A stretch of 64,000 nt of DNA. Source: Streptomyces solicavernae (lineage in GTDB: Bacteria > Actinomycetota > Actinomycetes > Streptomycetales > Streptomycetaceae). The translations under genes and the position numbers were made by a program. The first letter of the stretch is position 1. Each line of letters starts with the position of its first letter. The notes under the pieces were generated by a model. It searched no databases and was not told where the DNA came from. It saw nothing but the letters and a program-made list of their open reading frames with translations. The stretch lies in NCBI RefSeq assembly GCF_029968095.1, contig NZ_JASCIR010000002.1, positions 310,001-374,000 of the forward strand. The letters run 5' to 3'. Below are positions 44,697-52,066 of this stretch, piece by piece.

Positions 44697-44741
44697 GACG
44701 TGAGACGTGAGACGTGAGACGTGAGACGTGAGACGTGAGAG
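44694..44741 (+). repeat. TGAGACG heptamer repeat starting at the SDR stop codon
   Basis: Six consecutive copies of TGAGACG (44694-44735) and a partial seventh begin with the stop codon of the SDR gene. The remaining 165 bp before the DUF3048 gene end are G-rich and show no ORF. Confidence 0.9.
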
Positions 44742-44907
44742 AGGGCGAGGGTGGGGAGTGAGGCGAGGGTGGGGGGTGGGAGCGAAGGGGAGGAGCGAGG
44801 GGGAGGACCGGGGTTGCTCGGTGGGGCGGCCTGCGGGCGGACCGCTCGGCCGGAGAGTCCGTGCGCCCGCCCCGGTCGGGTCCGCCCGTGCGCTCCGGCA
44901 GACGGCC

Positions 44908-46038
44908 TCAGCGGTCCGCGTACACCACCCACACCTGGCCCCTCGCGAACGGCATGCGCTGTCCGTCGGGGCGGGTGAACGTCGTGCCCGAATCGGCGTC
45001 CGGCCGGTGCCAGCGGGTCTCGTACGCCTTGCCGTCCCGCAGGACCGTCGCCCGGCCCTGCCCGACCGTCTTGATGTACGGGGTGGCGGCGCCGTTGACG
45101 TCCCGGTACTTGGACGGCGGCATCGAGACGTGCTGGATGACGACCGTGCGGGGCGCCATCTGGCGGCCGTTGGTCTGCATCGCGGGCGAACCGTCGAACG
45201 AGACCCGCCAGCGGCGCAGCGAAGGCGACCAGCTGAAGGTGTGGCTCGCGCCCGAGTAGCGCACGGTGCGGCTGTCCGTCGGCACGCCGCCCTCCGGGGC
45301 CGGGCCGAAGCGGAACCCGATGTCGGCGGCGCGGCTGGCGTGCGGCGCGGTCCTCAGGAGCGCGCCCGGCTCGACGAACAGGTTGTGCGGCGCCGGCCGG
45401 TCCGCGCTGCGGAAGTACGCGCCGGGCACCTTGTCGTGCGGCCGTACGTAGATCGGCGAGCGGTTCAGGTACGTGGTGAGCGAGCTGCGCACCCCGGAGT
45501 ACGCGAGCGCCGGGTTCCCGAACTGGCGCAGCAGCTCCACGTCGGACTCGCGGGCGCTGCGCACCGGCCCGACCGAGCTCGGCTTGCGGCTGGCGTACAC
45601 GCCCATCAGCCGGCTCATGCCGCCCTCGACCTTCTCGACGTACACGATGTCCGCCTTGTTGAGGCCCCGGTGCGGGCGGGCCTTGCTGGAGTTGTCGAAC
45701 TTCACCGCCAGCACCGGGCCCAGGCTCGCGGGCCGGCCGGTGAACGGCGACACCTGGCTCGGCGGTCCCGCGGCCGTCCGCCTGGCGTCCTGGGCACCCC
45801 CGCCCTGGGTGCCCCGGTCCTGGGAGCCGGCCTCGGCCGCGGCGCCGAGGGTGAGCGCACCGGCGGCGACGAGCGCGAGCAGTCGCGCCCCGTGGCGGGT
45901 GGTGTGCCGGGTGGTGCGGCGGTCCGTGCGGTCGGAGTGGGCGGTGCGATCGGTGCGGGCGGTGCCGTCAGTGGGGCCGGTGGGGCTGGTGGGGCTGGTG
46001 GGTCTTGTGCGGTTGGCCGGTGCAGATCTCGCTGTCAT
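44908..46038 (-). CDS. DUF3048 (YerB-like) secreted protein, paralogue 1
   Basis: A 376-aa protein. An Arg/Thr-rich N-terminal tail built from short repeats (TDRT, TSPTSPTGP) precedes a hydrophobic signal segment (ARLLALVAAGALTLGAAAEA, about 50-69). The DUF3048 body follows, with NKADIVYVEKVEGGMSRLMG, SVGPVRSARESDVELL and the C-terminal FARGQVWVVYADR. Function is unknown; the family is exported and wall-associated by inference. The ATG at 46038 has GGAGG. Its tandem paralogue lies 264 bp upstream. Confidence 0.85.
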   Translation of the reverse strand: MTARSAPANRTRPTSPTSPTGPTDGTARTDRTAHSDRTDRRTTRHTTRHGARLLALVAAGALTLGAAAEAGSQDRGTQGGGAQDARRTAAGPPSQVSPFTGRPASLGPVLAVKFDNSSKARPHRGLNKADIVYVEKVEGGMSRLMGVYASRKPSSVGPVRSARESDVELLRQFGNPALAYSGVRSSLTTYLNRSPIYVRPHDKVPGAYFRSADRPAPHNLFVEPGALLRTAPHASRAADIGFRFGPAPEGGVPTDSRTVRYSGASHTFSWSPSLRRWRVSFDGSPAMQTNGRQMAPRTVVIQHVSMPPSKYRDVNGAATPYIKTVGQGRATVLRDGKAYETRWHRPDADSGTTFTRPDGQRMPFARGQVWVVYADR

Positions 46039-46238
46039 CGCAGCGCCTCCGTCGTCCGTAGCGTCCTGAGCGTCCCTGCTGGATTCGCTGGCGCAGTCCT
46101 TCCGTACGGGAGGTGTGTACGTACCGCCGCGGCGGCCATCCAACCGCGGCGCATTCATCCTTTCCGGCCGCATCCGGCCGGTGCGCGGCGCGGCTGCGGG
46201 ACGGGTGCCCCGAGCATCGGTGGGGGACGGACCCGATC

Positions 46239-46282
46239 GAGGTGCTGGGCAGTCGAAGTGCTGGGAAGTCGAAGTGCTGAGA
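46239..46282 (-). repeat. AGTCGAAGTGCTGGG repeat between the DUF3048 paralogues
   Basis: Three imperfect 15-bp copies of AGTCGAAGTGCTGRG lie just after the stop of the second DUF3048 gene. The rest of the 264-bp gap holds the promoter region of paralogue 1 and no ORF. Confidence 0.7.
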
Positions 46283-46302
46283 AGGAGAGAGGCCGCCGGT
46301 GC

Positions 46303-47250
46303 TCACTCCTTCACGTACACCACCCACACCTGCCCCTTTGCGCAGTACAGGCGGCGGCCGTCCGCCGTGCGGTAGTCCGTGGGACGGTCCGCCGTCGGGC
46401 GGGTCCATGTTCCCTCGTACGTACGGCCGTTGCGCAGGAGGAGGACGCGGCCCGTGCCGGTGGTCTCCGTGAACGGGGTGACGCTGCCCCAGCGGTCGTG
46501 GAAGCGGGAGCCGCGGATCCGGGTGTGCTGGACCAGCACCGTCGACGGGGTCAGCGCCGACTCCTCGCCGTCCAGCTCCACCCGCCAGTGTTCCTCCTCG
46601 GCCGACCAGACGAAGCCGAACGTGGCCGCCGGATAGTGCACGGTGTGCCGGGGCGTGTCCTGGCCGTCCGGTGGGCGGGGCCCGACGCGGAAGCCGAAGG
46701 ACGCCGGGTCGCAGGCGGTGGGCCGCGGATCGAGGCGGGCCGGGCGCACGAACAGGTTGTGCGGGGCGGGCCGGTCCGGGTCCCGGTAGAACGCGTCCTC
46801 CGCCTCGCCGGGCGTACGGGCCTCCAACGGCGCGGCGGCGATGAGGGGTTGGAGCTTGGACTGCGCGCCGGAGTAGGCGAGCAGCGGGCGCCCGTACTGG
46901 CCGAGCAGGTCCAGGTCGCTCTCGCGGGCGCTGCGGACCGGGCCCACCGACTCGGGGAGGCGGCCGGTGGCGTACACGGCGAGGAAGCGGCTCAGGCCCG
47001 ACTCGACCTGCTCGACGTGGACGAAGTCGGCTTCCTTCAGGCCGGTGTGCGGGCGGGCGGGGCCCACATTGTCGACCTTCACCGCGAGGGGGACGCAGCC
47101 CTTCTCGCCTGCGGCGGGCGGCCGGGCGTCGTCGCCCTCGGGTTGGGTCTGGAGGGTGCAGCCCGCGAGGAGTGCGGCGGAGCCGATCAGGAACGTCCGC
47201 CGTTCCACGCTGCTGCGGCTGCCCTCGGCCTTGCTCTGTCCGACGTCCAT
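46303..47250 (-). CDS. DUF3048 (YerB-like) lipoprotein, paralogue 2
   Basis: A 315-aa lipoprotein with signal SSVERRTFLIGSAALLAGC (lipobox LAGC, Cys about 31). The body repeats the paralogue motifs KEADFVHVEQVESGLSRFLA and SVGPVRSARESDLDLL, and ends CAKGQVWVVYVKE. The two proteins are diverged copies along their length, with different anchoring: signal segment in one, lipid in the other. An in-frame GTG at 47259 is an alternative start. Confidence 0.85.
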   Translation of the reverse strand: MDVGQSKAEGSRSSVERRTFLIGSAALLAGCTLQTQPEGDDARPPAAGEKGCVPLAVKVDNVGPARPHTGLKEADFVHVEQVESGLSRFLAVYATGRLPESVGPVRSARESDLDLLGQYGRPLLAYSGAQSKLQPLIAAAPLEARTPGEAEDAFYRDPDRPAPHNLFVRPARLDPRPTACDPASFGFRVGPRPPDGQDTPRHTVHYPAATFGFVWSAEEEHWRVELDGEESALTPSTVLVQHTRIRGSRFHDRWGSVTPFTETTGTGRVLLLRNGRTYEGTWTRPTADRPTDYRTADGRRLYCAKGQVWVVYVKE

Positions 47251-47441
47251 GCCGACCACCCCGTCCTGCTCCCCTTGGCGGACACATACCCGCGGTCGGG
47301 CGGCGTCAGGCCTGTCCCGTTACCTGCCCCGCCCCGCCGGAATGCCAGCCCCTACCTGCCCCGCCCCGCCGGAATGCCGACGTACCTCCCCGTCCGGAAC
47401 CCGCCGGGCCCCCGCCCGCCCGGCGCGCGAACCTGGGCCGT

Positions 47442-47528
47442 ATGAACGGCCAGGGCAACACGACCACCACCGGCCCCGCCGAGCGCGTCTCCGCCGCGGA
47501 CTGGGGTGTCTTCCACGACGCGGCGTGA
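47442..47528 (+). other. 28-codon ORF in the gap before the DNA ligase gene
   Basis: An ATG at 47442 opens a short frame ending in AADWGVFHDAA. Its codon use looks coding, but the frame stops after 28 codons and is followed by repeats, so it may be the stub of a lost gene. The 380-bp gap otherwise holds CCCGGCAGCC-type repeats and a C17 run. No family is recognised. Confidence 0.2.
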
Positions 47529-47589
47529 CACATGGGAAGCCCCGGCAGCCCCCGGCAGCCACCCCTCACCCCCCGGCAGCCACCCCTCA

Positions 47590-47606
47590 CCCCCCCCCCC
47601 CCCCCC
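47590..47606 (+). repeat. Run of 17 cytosines
   Basis: A 17-nt C homopolymer sits among imperfect CACCCCTCACCCCCCGGCAGC repeats, 26 bp from the stop of the DNA ligase gene. Homopolymers this long slip during replication and are also prone to sequencing error. Confidence 0.85.
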
Positions 47607-47631
47607 GGCAACCCCCCCGGGCAACCACCCC

Positions 47632-48696
47632 TCACCCGCCCAGCACCTCCGCCAGGTCGTACCGCACCGGCTCCTCCAGCTGTGCGTAGGTGCAGCTCTC
47701 CGGGGCGCGGTCCGGGCGCCAGCGGCGGAACTGGGCCGTGTGCCGGAAGCGGGCGCCGTTCTCCATGTGGTCGTACGCCACCTCCACGACCCGTTCGGGC
47801 CGCAGCGGCACCCACGACAGGTCCTTCTTGCCGGACCAGCGGCTCGGCGCCCCCGGCAGCCGGGCCGACTCGTGCGCGGACTCCTCCGCCCAGGCCGCCC
47901 ACGGGTGCTCCTCGTCCGCCCCGAGGCGGAGGGGTTCGAGTTCGGCGACCAGTTCCTCGCGCCGCCGCATGGAGAACGCCGCGCACACCCCGACGTGCTG
48001 CAGGGCGCCCGCTTCGTCGTACAGGCCGAGGAGGAGGGAGCCGACGATCGGGCCCGACTTGTGGAAGCGGTAGCCGGCCACGACCGCGTCGGCGGTGCGC
48101 TCGTGCTTGATCTTGAACATCAGGCGTTCGTTCTGCCGGTAGCGGAGGTCGAGCGGCTTGGCGATCACCCCGTCAAGACCCGCGCCCTCGTATGTGCGGA
48201 ACCAGTCGGCGGCCAGCTCGGGGTCGGTGGTCGCCGGCGCCACATGGACCGGCGGGACAGCCCCCGACAGCGCCTCGACCAGCGCCGAGCGGCGTTCGGT
48301 CAAGGGCCGGTCGACATACGCGTCGTCCCCGAGCGCCAGCAGGTCGAACGCCACGAACGAGGCGGGCGTCCGCTCGGCGAGCAGCTTCACGCGGGACTCG
48401 GCGGGGTGGATGCGTTCCGTGAGCGCGTCGAAGTCGAGGTGGCCGTCGCGGGCGATGACGATCTCGCCGTCCAGTACGCAACGCTCCGGCAGGCAGGCCG
48501 TCAGGGCGGCCACGAGTTCCGGGAAGTACCTGGTCAACGGCTTGCCGGTGCGGCTGCCCAGCTCGGTCTCGGCGCCGTCGCGGAACACGATGGCCCGGAA
48601 GCCGTCCCACTTGGCCTCGTACTGCATGTCCGGCGGGATCTTCTTCACGGGCTTGGCGAGCATCGGCTTCACGGGCGGCATCACCGGCAGATCCAT
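47632..48696 (-). CDS. ATP-dependent DNA ligase (LigC / LigD-ligase-domain type)
   Basis: A 354-aa ligase. The adenylated lysine is in YEAKWDGFRAIVF (KxDG, about residue 29). Later nucleotidyltransferase motifs are VLDGEIVI, SFVAFDLLAL and DGVIAKPLDLRY, and the OB-fold follows with VVEVAYDHMENGARFRHT. It seals nicks using ATP, as in bacterial non-homologous end joining. It is divergent from a LigD-type polymerase gene 75 bp away. The ATG at 48696 opens MDLPVMPPVKPMLA. Confidence 0.9.
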   Translation of the reverse strand: MDLPVMPPVKPMLAKPVKKIPPDMQYEAKWDGFRAIVFRDGAETELGSRTGKPLTRYFPELVAALTACLPERCVLDGEIVIARDGHLDFDALTERIHPAESRVKLLAERTPASFVAFDLLALGDDAYVDRPLTERRSALVEALSGAVPPVHVAPATTDPELAADWFRTYEGAGLDGVIAKPLDLRYRQNERLMFKIKHERTADAVVAGYRFHKSGPIVGSLLLGLYDEAGALQHVGVCAAFSMRRREELVAELEPLRLGADEEHPWAAWAEESAHESARLPGAPSRWSGKKDLSWVPLRPERVVEVAYDHMENGARFRHTAQFRRWRPDRAPESCTYAQLEEPVRYDLAEVLGG

Positions 48697-48770
48697 GCAT
48701 CGATTCTGCGCGCGCACGACCGCGACCGCCCGGTGTGCGAGGGATGCGCCGCACCCCTACCGTGGCTCGC

Positions 48771-49820
48771 ATGGGCGAAGCGGTGGAACTGGAGGCCGGC
48801 GGGCGGACCGTGCGCCTGTCCAACCCGGGCAAGGTCTTCTTCCCGGAGCGCGGGTACACCAAGCTGGACATCGCCCGGTACTACCTCGCCGTAGCACCCG
48901 GCATCCTGCGCGCCCTCCGTGACCGGCCCACGACGCTGCAGCGCTACCCGGACGGCGTGACCGGCGAGTGGTTCTACCAGAAGCGGGCGCCCAAGAGCAT
49001 GCCCGACTGGATTCCCACCGCCCACATCACCTTCCCCAGCGGCCGCAGCGCCGACGAGATGTGCCCCACCGAGGAGGCCGCCGTGCTGTGGGCCGCGCAG
49101 TACGGCACGCTCACCTTCCACCCCTGGCCGGTCCGCCGCGACGACGTCGACCGCCCCGACGAGCTGCGCATTGACCTCGACCCGCAGCCCGGCACCGGCT
49201 TCGGCGACGCGGTCCGCGCCGCCCACGAACTGCGCGCCGTCCTCGACGAGTTCGGCGGGCTGCGCGGCTGGCCCAAGACCTCCGGCGGCCGCGGCCTGCA
49301 CGTCTTCGTGCCCATCGCGCCGCACTGGACGTTCACCCAGGTGCGGCGCGCGGCCATCGCGGTCGGGCGGGAGCTGGAGCGCCGGATGCCGGAGCAGGTC
49401 ACGATCAAGTGGTGGAAGGAGGAGCGCGGCGAGCGCATCTTCGTGGACTACAACCAGACGGCCCGCGACCGCACCATCGCCTCCGCGTACTCGGTACGGC
49501 CCCGCCCGCACGCCCCGGTCTCCGCGCCGCTCAGCTGGGACGAGGTGGGCACGGCCCGCCCCGAGGACTTCGACATCGTGACCATGCCCGAGCGGTACGC
49601 CGAACGCGGTGACGTGCACGCGGACATGGACGACCACCGCTTCTCCCTGGACGCGCTGCTCGAACTGGCCCGCAAGGACGAGCAGGACCACGGCCTCGGT
49701 GACCTGCCGTACCCGCCCGAGTACCCGAAGATGCCGGGCGAGCCGAAGCGGGTGCAGCCGAGCCGGGCCAAGAAGGCGGCGCCCCCGAAGGAGGCGCCGC
49801 CCGAGCCCACAACCACCTGA
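48771..49820 (+). CDS. LigD polymerase-domain protein (archaeo-eukaryotic primase family, NHEJ)
   Basis: A 349-aa stand-alone LigD POL domain. It has LSNPGKVFFPERGYTKLDI, the catalytic acidic motif LRIDLDPQPG (DxD), WPKTSGGRGLHVFVPI and the later FVDYNQTARDRTIAS. It fills gaps and adds nucleotides at broken ends. The C-terminal Lys/Pro/Ala tail is disordered. Ku is not in the window. The paired divergent order polymerase/ligase suggests a split LigD. Confidence 0.9.
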   Translation: MGEAVELEAGGRTVRLSNPGKVFFPERGYTKLDIARYYLAVAPGILRALRDRPTTLQRYPDGVTGEWFYQKRAPKSMPDWIPTAHITFPSGRSADEMCPTEEAAVLWAAQYGTLTFHPWPVRRDDVDRPDELRIDLDPQPGTGFGDAVRAAHELRAVLDEFGGLRGWPKTSGGRGLHVFVPIAPHWTFTQVRRAAIAVGRELERRMPEQVTIKWWKEERGERIFVDYNQTARDRTIASAYSVRPRPHAPVSAPLSWDEVGTARPEDFDIVTMPERYAERGDVHADMDDHRFSLDALLELARKDEQDHGLGDLPYPPEYPKMPGEPKRVQPSRAKKAAPPKEAPPEPTTT

Positions 49821-49837
49821 TGAACCGGTGACGGTGA

Positions 49838-52063
49838 CTACAACTCCTTGATCCGGATGTCCCGGTACGAGACGACATCCGTCACCCCGTGCACCTGCAG
49901 CCCCACATAGCCGGAGGCGTACCTGCGGCCGTCCGTGCCCGGGTCGTCCGCACGCGGCGGCTCGAAGAGCTGGCCGCCCGTGTTGTCGAACTCGTTGATC
50001 AGCTTGCCGTTGCGGAACACCTGGTAGTGCTGGTCGACCACCCGGATCTCGTAGTCGTTCCAGGTGCCCTTCGGCGTGACCCCGGCGCCCGCGAGCCCGA
50101 CCCGGTCGAAGCCGTACACCGACCCGGTCTTGTACATGTCGCCGTCGGGACGGTCGAGCACCTGCACCTCGTGCCCGTACTTGATGGCGACCCACTCCGG
50201 CCGTGACTCCTCCGGGTGGTCGTGGACCTGCGGGAACCGCACGAACACACCGGAGTTGGCGTTGCCGTCGCCCGGCGCGTCGTCCCGCCACTGCAGCTTC
50301 AGCGAGAAGTCGTCGTACTTCCGCTCCGGGAACCACAGCATGCCGAGCCCGGCCTTGGTGGTGCCCGAGGTCATCGAGCCGTCCTCGTTCAGGCCGAACG
50401 AACCGCCGCCCACATGCTGCCACTTGGCGAACGACTCCTTCGAGCCGTCGAACAGCTTGCGGTAGCCCTTGGTCTGGCCGGGCTTGCCGATGCCGGACTT
50501 CTTGGCGGCGTGGTGGATCGTGCGCTGCTCGCGGGCGTCGATCACCCCCTCGTCGGCGAGGGCGTCGAGCACCTCGTCCACATGCTTCAGGAACAGCGCC
50601 TGCGAGGACCAGTCCTTCTCGTCCTCGATCAGTTCGTTGATCGTGCAGCGGCTCTTCGTCATCCGGTTGGGCACGCCGCTGTCGACCGAGCCGACGAACA
50701 CCGTCGGACGCTCGTCGTACTCCGGACAGTCCGGCGCGGGCACGCCGCCGCCCTCGACGACCGTGAACGCCTCCTTGCGGGCCTCGGAGGTGTTCCCCGC
50801 CCGGTCGCTCGCCCGGTACGCCACCTCGTGCCGGCCGGTGCGGTCCACGACCAGCGGCTCGGTGTACGCGACGTACGGCGCGCCGTCGAGCGAGTACTCG
50901 ACCTTGTCCACGCCCGAGCCGTCGTCCGTCGCGGTCACTGTCACCGTGGCCTTGCCGACGTACGCGCCGTCGGAGTCGACCGTCCCGTCGACCTCCGCGG
51001 AGGTCTCCGGCGGCGTGGTGTCCTCCGCCGGCGGCGCCACCACCGCGAACTCCACAGCCTTCTCGGCGGCCGCGTTGCCCGCCTTGTCCGTGGCCCGGTA
51101 GCGCACCTTGTACGTGCCCGGGTCGTGGAACATCACGGGCGCGGTGTACGCCTGCCACTCACCGGAGTCACCCACCGCGTACTGCACGGTGTTCACCCCG
51201 GAACCCGCGTCCGACGCGGCCACCGTGACCGTTGCCATGCCGACATAGGCGCCGTCCGCGTTCTGCTCACCGGTCACCGTCGCCGAGGTCTCCGGCGGGG
51301 TGGTGTCGTCCGTGTCCGGCGCGACCACCGCGAACTCGACAGCCTTCTCGGCGGCGACGTTGCCCGCCTTGTCCGTGGCCCGGTAGCGGATCTTGTGGCT
51401 GCCGACCTGGTCGACGACCACCGGATTCGTGTACGGCTGCCAGGCACCGGAGTCCCCGACCGCGTACTCGACCTTCTCCACGCCGGAACCGCCGCTGTCG
51501 TCCGCCGCCGACACGGTCACCGCGGCCTGCCCGACGTACGCGCCGTCCGCGTTCTGCGTGCCGTCGACCTTCGCCGAGGTCTGAGGGGCGGTGGTGTCCT
51601 CGCCGCCGCCCTCGGTCACCGTGAGGATGCCCTGCATCGAGCCGTGCCCGGGAATCGTGCAGTGGTACAGGTACCGGCCCGGCGTCAGCGTCACCTCGGC
51701 GGTGTGCTTGCCGCCCTCCGCGTCGGAGGGGTTGGCCAGGATGTTCAGCGGCACGTCGTTGTTGTACTCGGGGTCCGAGACGTCGAACGTCAGCGTGTGC
51801 GGCATGCCCGTGGTGTTGCCGGTGGCAGCGCTGTTCTCGAAGACGATCGTGGTCCTGCCCGCCACCGCCGTGGTGGGCGCCGACAGGTACTTGTCGATCG
51901 GGTCACCGGCCGTCCAGGTCAGCACCTGCTCCACGGCCGCGCCCTCGTCCTGCACCGGCCGCGTGCCCGGGGCGGGCTGCCCGTACGCCGCCGGGGCGGT
52001 CAGGCCGAGCACCGTCAGGAGTGCGGCGAGCAGCACCCGTAGCCATCTCTGTCTGTGTCTCAC
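49838..52063 (-). CDS. Secreted cupredoxin, OmpL47-type repeat and DUF1080 (3-keto-disaccharide hydrolase) protein
   Basis: A 741-aa exported protein. The Sec signal is about 1-28. A plastocyanin-like domain (about 40-150) carries type 1 copper ligands in GMPHTLTF (His) and GRYLYHCTIPGHGSMQG (Cys, His, Met). Three OmpL47-like repeats follow (about 155-430, each with NADGAYVGxATVTV and DKAGN), then a DUF1080 domain (about 520-741, LFDGSKESFAKW, NSGVFVRFP). The GTG start lies 3 nt after the stop of the ThuA/GSDH gene, so the two are coupled. Combining a copper electron carrier with a keto-sugar hydrolase suggests extracellular redox work. Confidence 0.83.
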   Translation of the reverse strand: MRHRQRWLRVLLAALLTVLGLTAPAAYGQPAPGTRPVQDEGAAVEQVLTWTAGDPIDKYLSAPTTAVAGRTTIVFENSAATGNTTGMPHTLTFDVSDPEYNNDVPLNILANPSDAEGGKHTAEVTLTPGRYLYHCTIPGHGSMQGILTVTEGGGEDTTAPQTSAKVDGTQNADGAYVGQAAVTVSAADDSGGSGVEKVEYAVGDSGAWQPYTNPVVVDQVGSHKIRYRATDKAGNVAAEKAVEFAVVAPDTDDTTPPETSATVTGEQNADGAYVGMATVTVAASDAGSGVNTVQYAVGDSGEWQAYTAPVMFHDPGTYKVRYRATDKAGNAAAEKAVEFAVVAPPAEDTTPPETSAEVDGTVDSDGAYVGKATVTVTATDDGSGVDKVEYSLDGAPYVAYTEPLVVDRTGRHEVAYRASDRAGNTSEARKEAFTVVEGGGVPAPDCPEYDERPTVFVGSVDSGVPNRMTKSRCTINELIEDEKDWSSQALFLKHVDEVLDALADEGVIDAREQRTIHHAAKKSGIGKPGQTKGYRKLFDGSKESFAKWQHVGGGSFGLNEDGSMTSGTTKAGLGMLWFPERKYDDFSLKLQWRDDAPGDGNANSGVFVRFPQVHDHPEESRPEWVAIKYGHEVQVLDRPDGDMYKTGSVYGFDRVGLAGAGVTPKGTWNDYEIRVVDQHYQVFRNGKLINEFDNTGGQLFEPPRADDPGTDGRRYASGYVGLQVHGVTDVVSYRDIRIKEL

Positions 52064-52066
52064 CGG

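Noticed and set aside
48771..49820. Identification as a complete LigD
   Set aside because: Only the polymerase domain is present; the ligase is a separate divergent gene and no phosphoesterase domain is seen.
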